Assembly: GCA_000310025.1 (NCBI GenBank)
Contig: FN649728.1
Span: 6,286,426-6,350,425, forward strand
Origin: Ectocarpus siliculosus
Taxonomy: Eukaryota > Sar > Phaeophyceae > Ectocarpales > Ectocarpaceae
Length of the DNA stretch: 64,000 nt
Reading direction: 5' to 3'
Numbering within the stretch: the first letter of the stretch is position 1; each line of letters begins with the position of its first letter. Below the pieces are notes generated by a model. It worked only from the letters and a program-made list of their open reading frames with translations, did no database searches and was not told the DNA's origin. Both the position numbers and the translations under genes were made by a program. Shown in pieces: positions 46,791 to 59,958 of the stretch.

Positions 46791-49700
46791 CCTAAATACT
46801 CGGCCGACGTTTGTCATTCGAATGCACTTTCCCAAACCAATACACGGACGGACCTTACGTTGTCCGGCTGAAACTTCTTCAAGTAGCAACGATAGCCAGT
46901 CGCACATGAAACAAGTGTTCGCCCTGCCCTACCAATCCTCCACCCGGTGTGTTTCCGGGTCGAAGACAGTGATACACTTTCGTTGCTATCAAGAACTTCG
47001 GATAGTGTCATACGGTGTCTGTATCTGTAATTCCCACTTCTTCGAGTCACGCCTGAGGACGTGTTTGTCATGCTTCATGCAAGGTTGACAGAATGCCTTG
47101 ACGGTTGCATGTGAGAGAATGCACATCCAAGGGACGGTCAGAGCCCGGCGTGTGCTGGAACGAAGTATATGACCATCGACGAGCCGGAGGTGCAGGCATG
47201 TCGCCGATTTCTTCCTAAACAAGGAAGCAGAGCAAAGGACCTTGAGAAAGCGCCAGCGGGTGCGAGCGGTTTCGAAATATTCTTCTCCTTGATTCTGTTG
47301 CACACCCCCGGGAAAAGTTGCACGTTCTTGTGCGGACTTACGTCCGGGATGCGGGAAAAACAACCATATTCCTTGCTCATGTTTCGGCGCATCACCCGTG
47401 CGAACTCAAGAAGCACCGTGCGGAAGCGAACAAACATCAGGAGGGCGTTTGGAAGGGCTGCAGTAATGGGGGGGGGAGACGGAGCTGGGGGTACGGAGCT
47501 CTGGAGTGTGCCAGCATGGGGCTGTAATGTTCTGCGGGGTCTGCAGCGGTCTACGAGTGTTACCAGCGAGGTGCAAATGCCAGCTTGGTTGCAATTTTAC
47601 GACTATAACGAGGACCACGGCACCGTGCGTTGATGCCTGCCGGAACCTTTGCTTGTAGTAATCGCTGTAGTCGCTACTTTTACCATCTTTCGTTGTGCCG
47701 CATTCTGGACCTGTCTCTTTCTTTCCACTATTTATCGGCGCTATTCTCGTCATGCCCGGAGGAATTACAACGTGCACGAAGGTAGGATGGGTAACGGTGA
47801 TACTTGTGTATTCTCATTCTCGACGTCGTGCCTTCTGAGTTGCGCTCAGCCCCATGGCAGCGTTCTTTGAATGCTTTCTGTGGTAACTTGCACAGAACCG
47901 TGCAGAAATAGATGCTGGCGCGACAAACGTAATGCAACCACCTCCTCCGATTTTAGTTTGACTTTCAACGCGCTGGGCGCCTCGTCAGTGTCCCGGTGTG
48001 AACAAATAACCCCGTGAGTTCTCGACGCGCTGAACGGTACGTCTCGAGCTGCATTCGGTATTCGGCTAATCCTCACGGCGTTAACCACTTTGAGGCAGAA
48101 GCGCATTCGCAAGGAGAGTCACTGACGTGTGCTGGCCTCTCAAATACATCAACAATCGCAAAGTGACGAGGAGTAAACCAGCGCTTCTTTTCCCATTTTG
48201 GGGATGTAGAGTAGTCTTGCCAATTTCCTGCGTGTCTGAGCTAAACGTTCAACGTGATGAGACAGGAGAACATGTCTGTCTCCTCGATTCTCGATTCCTC
48301 TCAACGTTTCTTCGATAGTTCACGTTCACGTCTTCGGGCAAGGGTTGGGGGGGCTGAGCGTCTTTTTTTGTGTTGACCCTTCAAGCCCTACGTTGTTTCC
48401 CAGCAGTTCAAGATGTGGTGGTACACGGAAAAAACACCCGGAAAGAGAGGATACGTGAAACCAAACCCCCACAGACCAAGCCTTCACGAACGACAACGCC
48501 CCCCCACCTGAACCCGGGGTACTACAATCCAGGTGGCTCTAACAACGTCTAAAATCTGCGAGCCACGATAGGGTTAACCTGATAGGGTGCCATGGTCAAG
48601 CATACGACTGCTACCCTACAGCTGGGAGTAAATGCCTCGCACGGTAAACGCTCCGAGGCCACCATCAGAAATGACACATCATGAAGCGAATGCCTCCGGA
48701 TATCGTTTACAACAGAGTGCCACAAAATACACTGGGACTCCTGCCCGTGTCGCCGATTTCCAAGCCGGACAATTGCAATTGTATAGTCCAGAAAATACGC
48801 AAGCGTTTCGATAGTTCCAAACAGGTGGAAAACTATCTCAAACAGGCTGTGCATTTGAAATGCATGTATATATTTTGGTTACTGGGAGTATTTGTTCTCG
48901 CCTTTGGTGTGCACTGGGACACCATCTCAACATGTACTCAGAATACAAATGTTCTTGGCATGTGGGCAAAAAAAGCTGGCACAGAGTATTTCAATCATTC
49001 TTCGGGTGCACATGTTGTAAATTCTGCATTGGCAAACGCAGTCTAATACTATAGCACAGCATAAATTTGCCTTTTCGTTTGCTTCAAGTTGCACGCTTGC
49101 GGAATGGGAAGCAGAACAGACCGGGCCAATAGTTTCGACTGTTTTTCCGTCTACAGACATCACTCGAAGAGAGACAACACTGTGAATAAAGAATAAGGCG
49201 CAATCACGTTTGATAGAGCAGACCACACTAGAACATAGACGAAACGGTCGGGAAATACTCTGTGTCAGTTTGCGAAAGACGCAAGTGACCAGGTGGGCAA
49301 CATTCTTCGTTACTGGAACTGAAAACAAACAAGAACATGAACTGCCATCTAAACACAATCAACACCCGCATCACACGAACATCAACGACGAGCCATGCCC
49401 GAAATTGCATGACCTGCGACCAATAGAGCACAACGTACAATAGTACGCAGGCCGTTCAGGAACTTGTTGAAGGTAGGCACCAACGACAAGGCTGGTTAGA
49501 TTTTTCTCATTCGTGTTACCTGATGTAACGCGCCGGGAGAAAGAAAGTCAACAAGTACTAGTTCGGTGCGGCCACCCATTTTCTGTTTTGTCTGTTCGGT
49601 GTGGCGACCCATGTGTTGTTTGAGTACAACATATTGGCCATCCATGGCGAAGGGTACGAGACACATGCGGCGGGCTTTACGTCTACGAAGGGCGAACACC

Positions 49701-52170
49701 CGAGTAGACAATCATGGACATAGTCGGGCATTGCTCGGAACCACGTCGGTGATTGATACGCGAACCGGAAAAGGTCCTATCGGAGTAAGGAGGGAATATC
49801 GGCAGTTTCACTTTCTAAACTATTTCCCAACGGGGGTACTAGCGCGACCAGCAGTACCCTTCGAATTTCGATCAAGCCATGCCACCACTATTGTCTTAAA
49901 CGGAGAACGCCGGGAGAAAATGATGGCGGGTGGGGGGGAGGGCCAAGAAACCTAACATAGACTTGAGCCCCTCCACACGTAGGCATCTATCGCAACGGGG
50001 CTGGTATTGGTAGCACCTTCATCGCTGTGACTTGGCGCTTAAGTCGAAAACTACAACACTCAGTAAGGAGTATCACTGCACATGACAATGATTCTCAAAT
50101 ATATTCTTACGCTCGTGCGAAGCCTTGGGGCATGGTTGTCATTTCGCACGCAAGTCTTTCGAGTGCCGCAAAACCCAACCAAACGTGAGTGGTTCATTAC
50201 GGAATCGACGTGACGCATGGACGGTGCTCTTGCGGATGATTTGCGAAGATTTTTCCGGACTTTTTCCTCCCATGCTGCTCCCAACCCACACAGACTATAC
50301 GTGTCGGCTTGGGTGAAAAACGCTGGCCAAATCATGAGCATGGGGGAAGGTGTAATGGGGAGTCCGAACGGTCGTACCCCTGGTACAGCCTGGGGCTGCC
50401 GTAAACACATGTACCAGGAAACGTGATAAAGGCCTCAGGCTCCTCAGGGAGGGGCGAACATCGGCCCATCCTCGCCTTGACCCTCTCGTTGATACCTACT
50501 TTGTTTCGCGTGGTGTCACAGGTCATCACCGTGATCCACGGGTACTCTCAACGAGATAGAGATGGTCAACGGTCGTGCGATTGAATACCCGCGAGATTCT
50601 GTAGTTCCGTGATTCATTACCTAGAGGACACCGCTCTGGTGGACAGAGACGCGCAATCCCATGTGAAGGAGAGGTCACCCATCACACGCATGAGAAATAT
50701 ACCGTACATCGGATCAACACAACATTTGGCAAGTCGACAAAGGGGGGCACTCAATGAACGAGCAAATACCTAGGCTATACTGCGAAGAGTAGATGCATAT
50801 CGGGGAGATCCAAGCCAACACGTCATCGAATACAACGTTCCGAGCCACCCGCTGCGTTTCAACTTGGTCGTTCACAAATCATACCATACCAGCCATATAA
50901 AGCACTTAATCGGCGTTCGCGATTCGGGCCAGGAACCACCAGGATTGTAAACAAATTCTCCAACGAAACTCAGGTGAATGACTTGTGAACCCTCATATTT
51001 CTTGCTACGATACATACACTGTCGCTACCGCGCAAACACCGCTTGCTCGGGAAGAGAAAACCTGCCGTCCTAATTCGCTTCAGTTCGATATTCTGCATTG
51101 CTGGACTACCAAGGCCTGAACTACCAATGGCTGCCGCCCTCAAGACATGTGTCCTGAACAACGACGGCACTATTTCAACACAGGTAGCTCTCATTTGGTC
51201 AGCATCGTGCGATGCTTGCAGCCCGCATTTGTGCTTGCTTTGAGCAGCGATTCCCTCAACCAAATTCATAGCATGCGCATTCCCGTGCCGTTCATACCCT
51301 TGTCCCCACCGAAGAAAAAAAAGCTCGAACGACTACTGTGGTTGATGACAGCTCTCTTTGCAAATCTCCAAGGTCTAAAGAAATTGGCCTGGTCGGTCGG
51401 TCGAAAATCCCAAAATCGAACACGACCCGGCCTCGAACATGTGCACGCATGCAGTTTCTCTTTCCAGTCTTGGGATACTCCTCCGAGAGTATAGGGATTT
51501 GTTCCTTACTCAATCACCGAGTCTGAGCTATTGCCCTACTGCTGTTCTCTTTGTTTGGCATACTTTACCATTTTGTACGTCTCGATTGGGCTCATGTCGC
51601 GTACGTCTTACGAGTGGTTGGCGTAAACCACGGAGCACTATATACATGTCAAACTGTATATATTCTATTATATATAGTATGTCGTTCGATTGGAGGTTTT
51701 GTCCTTGGATCACCGAAAATCGTTTCATTGCCTGTGCAGAAGCGAGAGGTACTCGACAGGAAACATAACTGTTCGCCAAGTGCGAAGACCTTGTAAACGG
51801 CAACATAAACAGCAGCAGAGGTGACCCCAGCAAGTTCCCGATCACTGTGACTCAGAGGCTGAGTCTGACAGCCAACAAACTCGGAATAGTATCCTCGCAG
51901 CCCCACAAATCTGGGAAAAGCCCATCACTCAGCAAATCACTCCACCTGAGGACATAGAACAGTAGGTTCAGAATTGAACGTGAGCGGTACAATCGCGGAT
52001 TCGATTTCCAGTATGGACACGACCATTGCTTTCAATACTCGCTGTTCAATTCCTGAAAAACAAATCACTCGTTCTATTCAATAACAGGTGACTTTCTCCG
52101 AGTTAGCTAGACACCAAGTGGTGAGCAGGTGACACAGGTGATGATCGGAAGCGAGAACAATGCAATGAAG
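46791..52170. repeat. Repeat family U2, copy c, with U1-like start
   Basis: Positions 46800-48250 follow copy A 2550-3990 and 12009-13200. From 48250 it is the U2 version, collinear with 55871-59690. It ends near 52170 after GACTCGAG, where U1-type sequence (copy A 4020) takes over. Only short frames occur and none is recognised. Confidence 0.8.
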
Positions 52171-55064
52171 ACTCGAGTTCTCTCAACCGTTCTTCGACAG
52201 TCCGCGTCTTCGGGCAAGGGGGGACGGTCGAACGTTTTGAATATTACTCATGCAAGCCCTGCGTTGTTTCCCAGAAGTTTACCATGTGTGGCACACCGGA
52301 AAAATAACCGCAGAGGCAGAACACGCAAAACAGAACCCATACATCGCCCCCAAAGATGGTCATCTACCTGACCCCGGGATATGACAATCCACGTGGCTCT
52401 ACCAACGCCTGACAGCTGCGACCCACCATCGGGTGGAGCTGATAGGGTGCCATGGTAGCCACGGCTACCCTACGGTACGGAGTAAGTGTCTCGCACGGTA
52501 AACGCTCCGAGACCAAACTCAGCAATGACACACGATGAAGCAACCGCCTCGAGACGTCGCTGAAAACAGAGCGCCACGAACACACTGGGACCCCTACTCG
52601 TGGCGATAATTTCCAAGCCGAAAAACTACAGTATTTCCTAACATAAGCAAGCGTTCCGATTGTCGTTCTAGAATTCTTCAAACACTCCAACAGGTTTGCC
52701 TTCGAAATGCGTTTGAATGCTTTTGGTATTGGGGGTGTTCGTTTTATCTGTGGTTGCATGCACCAGGACACCGTCTCAACACGTGCATACATGAGAGACA
52801 AATGTTCTTGGATCGTACGCGAAGAAGGAGGGCACAGCGCACTTTTACCATCCTTCCGGTGGATAGTGTACGTCCCCGCTTCAAAGGCGCACATCTTAAG
52901 TCAGGCCCCCCTCGAAAGACACAAAAAATCTCAGAAGCAGGGTGCCCCGCAGATACCCAAAACAGGGGGGGGGGCACTGTGTTCAGCAATCGGGACCCCC
53001 AGAATGATGCTGAAGGACACCTTTGGAACTACACGGCACAATAGACAAGGCGAGCGATCTGCTTCTGCTTGTGTGTGTATGGATAAATTCGGAGAACGTA
53101 GCTAGAAGTGCAATTAATTGTTGTTTGTGTGTTCGTCTTTGGTCCATTTTCGTGAAATAATGCTCAGATTGGTAAACATTTTTGTGCTACCTGATATTGA
53201 CCTCTGGGCAGGACCGACGCTGCACTTCATTTGTCCATTGTATGTTTGTCTGGCGTTGTGGGTTCTCCGACACTTGTAGTTTCGTTTCAGGTATCGTTTT
53301 GCTCCTTCCCGGTTTAGCACGTAGCCGGTGCGGCGCACAAGGTGTAAAGTATCAGAGATTGTTCCAATGACGGTTGGCTGTATTTCATATATTTGGGTAG
53401 AGGGGGGGGGTAATTATATGCATCTCGGCAAGATGTTGAACGCGGGAACGACGCCAAAGCAACAGAGAAACAGTCTAAAACCAACAGAAATAACAACAAA
53501 ACAATATAATGACAACAGCTGCAAATGTGTGCCTCGTCCTGCAGCTATACCCACTGTTCGAACAATAATGTGGGGGGTGGAGTGTTACAATGTGAAGGTT
53601 TTTAGGCGAACGACGGCATGTAAGAACGTGCGACTTTCAACCACCAACACGTTGTGATCGTCAGGTTTGTTATGCCTGCTGCAATTGCGCACCTTTTGAC
53701 GTATGGTACATCTCCGTTGACCCCGGGGATGGTGAATTTTCATCCTCGGAATCTTAGTGACCCACTTCCCCACGAAAAAGAAAAACACTTGAAAAAAAAC
53801 AAACGATGTGTGTCTTCGAAGCGGGGACGACTGTTAGGTTGAAAATAATGCGTTGAAAAATAGGAGTGCAATGCTATCTGCACATCATCAACTTCCAATC
53901 GTTTGCTCCGAGATGCACCTTGCGGAATGGGGAGCGGAACAAAAATCGTCGTACAGTTTCGACTGGTACGACGTTTGCAGACATCACGTGAAGCAAACAC
54001 CACGTGAAGCAAAATAACACAAACTGTGCACAAAGCGCAATCGTGTCCAGGTTTGGTAGAGCAGAGCATCCCCTACAATTTCGATGAAACCGCTCATTTG
54101 ATCATATATTGTGTGGGCAATACTTTCCGAAAGACGATGGGCAATATGTGTTGGTACTGGAACTGAACAGAACAATAGAAAAATGTACTGCCATCCGAAC
54201 ACCATGAAGGCCTGCATCACAGGAACATCGACGACGGGCCATGTCAGAAATGGCATGCCTCGCAAAAAAATAGAGTGCGACGTAGCCAAGTACGGAGGGT
54301 GTTTTATGGGATTATCGAGAAAAAATGAAAACCAACGCAGGTAGAATTCTTGCTCTCGTCCTGAATATTGAATGAAATGAGCTTTTGAGAAAGGAGGCGA
54401 AGAAGTAATTGTTCGGTGCGCGGTGACCCAATTTCTGCTCAATAATCAATTTTGTATCAACCAGGGCGAAGGATGGAGTTACATACCGTAGGCTACCTCT
54501 GCGAGAGGTGAATACTGTACCCGAGTAGACCATCGTGGAAATTTAAGGCCTTGCTTGGGACCACGTCGTTCATTGACACGCGCACTCGGGCAATGGTCCT
54601 ATCACAGTAAGCAAGGGATCACATTAAGCTGTTCCCTGTTCATATTATGATTCTCCAATTTGCGTAATCTTACGCAGAGCATGATCACGAAGCAGAATCA
54701 AGCCATGCAACCCCCTCCTGTCATGAACGAAGAACGCCGGAAGAAATGTTGTGGGGGGGATATCCGCCAACAAATTATCGACTTGCGAACTCCAACGGTT
54801 GGTACATTTTCTATTTTTGGCTCCATCAAACACAAACCGCCCAGATCCTACGTTCTAGAAACTCTTGAGAAACTTCTGCGTGGTTGACGGATGCTGGAAT
54901 GGGTCCTCGGTCACTAGAGAACAGAGACGGCTAGATGTTCATGCCCTAGAGGTAGTGAGCTTGATGTTTCAGGAGGTGTTGACCGAGTAACCCGTGCCTA
55001 GCCGTTGCCACGACTGATGACGTTGTTGAAATTGCCAACCATCCCTTACACCAAATGTACCAAT

Positions 55065-55328
55065 TCAAGAACACCCAGCGTCTGGAATGGAATGATTTAC
55101 CACACTGCGAGATTGAAGTGGAAAGTCTCTAAAGCGCGGAGGTGAGTTGGTTCCCAACTCATTCGGATATTTCATGGGCGATAGCAGATGACGTACCTGC
55201 TGTACCTGCTGGACTTCGACGGGACAGTACAACAGCAATGACCAGCGGCTGTCACACCAAGCGAATCGCCATCGCATGAAGTACACGAGGTGGCCACCGG
55301 TCACTCCCGAGGCAGAGACGCCGAACAC
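55065..55328 (-). CDS. Possible downstream exon of an LRR gene, copy F
   Basis: Third copy of the frame also seen at 8322-8591 and 31114-31368. It reads GVSASGVTGG, an aromatic stretch, SRWSLLLYC, VEVQQVQQV and LSPMKYPNEL, then SIPDAGCS. It keeps the 6 extra nucleotides of copy B in frame. It lies on the minus strand about 95 bp after LRR cassette 2. Exon borders and function are unknown. Confidence 0.3.
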   Translation of the reverse strand: MFGVSASGVTGGHLVYFMRWRFAWCDSRWSLLLYCPVEVQQVQQVRHLLSPMKYPNELGTNSPPRFRDFPLQSRSVVNHSIPDAGCS

Positions 55329-55422
55329 GCCGACGATAGGCTAGCATAGAAAACGCAAAAAACTACCAACAACCAACAGCCAACACTCACTACACGCGAG
55401 ACAACCAACTGCAAGGCCTCAC

Positions 55423-55494
55423 CGGAAAGATTGTTGTCGTCGAGATCTAGCCTCGTTAGCGCCGTCAGCCGGCCCAGCTCGGGTGGAATGGCGC
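55423..55494 (-). CDS. Single LRR exon (72 nt), cassette 2
   Basis: Minus strand: a TTTCCTCAG acceptor, then 72 nt, then a GTGAGG donor, with both borders in phase 1 within Gly codons. The repeat reads A-IPPELGRLTAL-x-x-LDLDDNNLS. Compared with cassette 1, changes cluster at the variable x positions (Gly/Arg, Trp/Arg, Ser/Asp, Ser/Asp) while the Leu and Asn scaffold is unchanged, which is what ligand-face diversification looks like. The frame upstream stays open for 133 nt to an ATG at 55625-55627, as in cassette 1. No second LRR is found nearby. Confidence 0.75.
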
Positions 55495-55870
55495 CTGAGG
55501 AAATCAGCGGCAGCACCGACGCAAACGAAAAGAGTTTCGTGCAACAGGTCTTGACACTCGAGAGCACCTTTTGCGTATCCATGTTTCTGCTGCTGAACGA
55601 AGAAAGAGTGAACACGCTGCTGTTCATCTCGTGTTGCCTCCAATCATATCCACCGCCCCGCTAGCAGAGGGGGCCTCAGGGTTAAAAAATACATTCAAGA
55701 TATTTGCCGTGCACATCACGGGTGGGGCAGGGCGGCGGGTGAGAATCAATGCATGTTTCTGGGACTGCGCCCAAGGTGATCATGGAAAGCGGTTGTGAAC
55801 TCCGAAATTCGTGTAATTGACCAAACGAGAACGAACGTCATCCCGAGGCCGGGTGATACAAGGACATAGA

Positions 55871-58800
55871 ACGTGATGAGTCAGGAGAACATGTCTATCT
55901 CCTCGATTCCTCTCAACGTTTCTTCGATAGTTCACGTCGTCGGGCAAGGGTTGGGGAGGTTGAGCGTCTCTTTTTGTGTTGACCATTCAAGCCCTACGTT
56001 GTTTCCCAGCAGTTCAAGATGTGGTGGTACACGGAACAAACACCCGGAAAGAGAGGATACGTGAAAACAACCCCCCACAGACCAAGCCTTCACGAACGAC
56101 AACGGCCACCCACCTGAACCCGGGGTACTACAATCCAGGTGGTTCTAACAACGCCAAATATCTGCGAGCCACGTTAGGGTTAACCTGATGGGGTGCCATG
56201 CCCTACAGCTGGGAGTACATGCCTCGCACGGTAAACGCTCCGAGGCCACCATCAGAAATGACACATGATGAAGCGAATGCCTCCGGATATCGTTCGCAAC
56301 AGAGTACCTCAAAAAACAATGGGACCCCTACCCATGTCGCCGATTTCCAAGCCGGACAATTGCAATAGTACCGAAAATACGCAAGCGTCTCGATAGTTCC
56401 ACACAGGTGGCAAATTATCTCAAACAGGCGTTGCATTTGAAATGCATGTATATATTTTGGTTACTGGGAGTATTTGTTCTCGCCTGTGGTGTGTACTGGG
56501 ACACCATCTCAACATGTGCTCAGAATACAAATGTTATTGGAATGTGGGTAAAAAAAGCTGGGCACAGAGTATTATCAATCTTCGGGTGCACATGTCATAA
56601 ATTCTGCGTTGGAAAACTCAGTCTATTACTTTAGAACAGCATCAATTTGCTTTTCGATTGCTTAAAGTTGTACGCTTGCGGAATGGGAAGCAGAACAGGC
56701 CGGGTCAATGTTTCGACTGTTGTTCCGTTTGCAGACATTGAAAGAGAAATATGTACAAAACTGTAAGTAAAGCGCAATCAGTGTTCAGGTTTGATAGAGC
56801 AGACCATACTAAAACGTAGACGAAACGGTCGGGAAATATTCTGTGTCAGTTTGCGAAAGACGCAAGTCACCAGGTGGGCAACATTCTTCGTTGCTGGAAC
56901 TGAAAACGAACAAGCACATGAACTGCCATCTAAACACAATCAACACTCGCATCACACGAACATCAACGACGAGCCATGCCGGAAATTGCATGCCCTGCAA
57001 CCAAATGCAGCACAACGCAGGCCGTCCAAGAAACTGTCGAAGGTGGGCACCAACGTCAAGTGTGGTTAGATTTTTCGAAGTCGTGTTAAACAATGCAATG
57101 CGCTTGTTGAAAGGAGGCCAACCAGTACTAGTTCGGTGCGGCGACCCATGTTCTGTCATGACGGTTCGGTGTGGCGACCCTTTTACTGTTTGAATACAAC
57201 GTATTGGCAATTCATGGCGAAGGGTACGAGCCACATGCGGCGGGCTTTACGCCTACGAAGGGCAAACACAAGAGTTGAAGATCATGGACACATTCGGGCA
57301 TTGCTCGGAGCCACGTCGGTCATTGACACGCGAACTGGAAATGGTTCTATCGGAGTAAGGAAGGGAATATCAGCAGTTTCACTTTCTAAACAATTTCCCA
57401 ACGGGGGTACTAGCGCGACCAGCAGTACCCTTCGAAATAAGATCAAGCCATGCAACTACTATGGTCTCAAACGGAGAACGCCGGGAGGAATGATGGCGGG
57501 GTGCGGAAGCCCAAGAAACCTAACACAGACTTGAGCCCTCCACACGTAGGCATCTATCGCAACGGGGCTGGTATTGGTAGCACCTACATCGCTGTGACTC
57601 GGCGCGTAAGTCCAAAACAACAACATTCAGTAAGGAGTATCACTGCACATGACAATGATTCTCAAATATATTCTTGCGCTCGTGCGAAGCCTTGGGGCAT
57701 GGTTGTCATTTCGCACGGGAGTCTTTCGAATGCCACAGATCCAAACCAAACGTGAGTGGTTCATTACGGAGTCGACGTGACGCATGGACGGTGCTCTTGC
57801 GGATGATTTGCGATGAAGATTTTTCTGGACGTTTTCCTCCCTTGTTGCTCCCAACCCACACAGACTTACGCTAGAGCAAGTGTCGGCTTGAGTAAAAAAC
57901 GCGGGCCAAATCATGAGCATGGGGGAAGGTGTAATGGGTAGCCCGAACGCTTCGTACTCCTGGTACAGCCTGGGGCTGCGAGAACACATGTACCAGGAAA
58001 CGTGACAAAGGCCTCAGGCTCCTCGGAGAAGGGCGAACATTGGCCAATCCTCGCCTTGACCCCCTCGTTGATACCTACTTTGTTCCGCGTGGCGTCAAAG
58101 GTCACCACCGTGATCCACGGGCACTCTCAACTAGATAAGAGATGGTCAACGGTCGTGCGAGGAATACCCGCGTAACATTGTGTAGTTCCGCGATTCATGA
58201 CCTAGAGGACACCGCTCTGATGGACATGCACCCACAATCTCATGCGAGGGAGAGGTCACCCACCACACGTATGGGAAAATACAGTACAGTACATCGGATC
58301 AACACATCTTGCAAGTCGACAACGGGGGGCACTCAATGAACGATTAAATACCTAAGCTATACTGCGCGGAATACATGCATGTCGGGCAAATCCAAGCCAA
58401 CACGTCACCGAACATAACGTTAGGCGCCACCTGCTGCAATTCAACTTGGTGGTCGTTCACAAAATCATACCATACCAACCCTGGAGCGCTCGGCGTTCAT
58501 GATTCGGGCCAGAAACCACCAAGATTGTACACAAATTCTCTAACGAAGCTCACGTGAATGAATGTGAAACATCGTTACTCTTACTAGGATACACTGTCGC
58601 CACCCTTCGCGCAAATACCGCTTGTTGGAGAAAGGACAACTTGCCGGGCTCCAGCAATTCCTTTCATTTCCATATTTTGGATTGCCGGACTACCAATGGC
58701 TGCCTCCCTCAATGGCATGTGTGCTGAACAATGACGGCACTATTTCGACGCAGGTAGCTCCCAATTGGTCAGCATCGTGCGATGCTTGCAGCCCGCATTT

Positions 58801-59690
58801 GTGCTTGCTTTGAGCCCTCAATACACAGCGTTTCCCCCAACCAAATCCATAGGATGAGCAATCCCGTGCTGTTCACACCCTTGTACCCCCTGAATAAAAA
58901 ACGCTCGACCGACTACTGTGGTTGCAATGGCAGCTCTCTTTGCAAACCCCCAAGGTCTAAGGCAGTTGGCCTGATCGGTCGGTCGAAAAAACCAAAATCG
59001 AACTCGCCCCGGCCTCGAAGATGTGCACACATGCAGTTTCTCTTTCCAGTCTCGGGATGGTATGGGAATTTGTTCTTCACTCAATCTCCGTGTCTGAGCA
59101 ATGGCATTCACTCCTGTTCTCTTGGTTTGGCATAGTACTCTTTCGTACGTCTCGATTGGGCTCATGTCAAGTGCGTTTTGCGAGTGGTTGGCGCAAATCA
59201 CCGAGCACCATATGTCAAACTGTAGTATATTCTCGTATATCGTTCGATTGGAGGTTTTGTCCCTGGAACACCGAAACTCGTTTCTTTGCCTGTGAAGCAG
59301 CGAGAGGTACTCGACAGCAAATATATATTCGTCAAGTGCGAAGACCTTGTAAAAAGCGACATAAACAGCAGCAGAGGCGACACCGCAAGGGACCCGATCA
59401 TTATGACTCAGAGGCTGAGTCTGACAACCAACAAATTTGAAATAGTATCGTCCCAGACCCACGAATCTGGGAAAAGCCCATCACTCAGCAAATCACTCCA
59501 TTTAAGGACATCGAACAAAAGATCCAGAAGTGAACGTGAGCGGCACAATCGCGGATTCGATTTCCGGTATGTACATGACCATTGGTTTAAATGCTCACTG
59601 TTCAATTTCGGAAAAACAAATCACTCGTTCTCAACAATAACAGGTGACTTTCTCTGAGTTAGCTAGACACCAAGTGATGAGCAGGTGACG
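55871..59690. repeat. Repeat family U2, copy d
   Basis: The most complete U2 copy, collinear with 48250-52110 and, from 57390, with 15186-16909. A minus-strand frame of 214 codons (58818-59462) is open here but broken in copies at 16622-16909 and 51290-51910; it has no recognised domain. Sequence beyond 59690 diverges toward the LRR cassette 3 block. Confidence 0.8.
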
Positions 59691-59733
59691 TAGGTGTTGA
59701 TCGGAAGCGAGAACCATGCAATGAATACTTGAG

Positions 59734-59753
59734 TATAAAAAAGTGTGACGTCA
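59734..59753 (+). promoter_or_regulatory. Possible TATA box next to a TGACGTCA site
   Basis: TATAAAA (59734-59740) is followed by the bZIP/CRE palindrome TGACGTCA (59746-59753). The order, TATA upstream of the bZIP site, is not the usual one for a plus-strand promoter. The match may be chance. Confidence 0.15.
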
Positions 59754-59958
59754 CTTCCTGATGCAGCATCGGATTCTGGAGAAGGCATCTCTTCACTTGG
59801 GAACATGCTTGAAAACACCCATGTCTCCTCGGAGAGGGCACGTATTGACCCATCGACGCTCCTACCCTTTCACCGACCACCAAATACAATTCTGGGGTGC
59901 GACCACGACAAGGACTCGTTGATGCACGCGGGCGTTTCCCCCCTGTAGCATCACTCAC

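Larger units (their letters stand above)
52175..55870. repeat. U1-like partial copy F, reaching LRR cassette 2
   Basis: Collinear with copy A 4020-6500 and 7912-8600, without the 1.4-kb insert, and with copy B to 31870. It contains LRR cassette 2 and the conserved downstream frame. At 55870/55871 (ACATAGAACGTGATGAG) it switches to U2. Confidence 0.85.
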
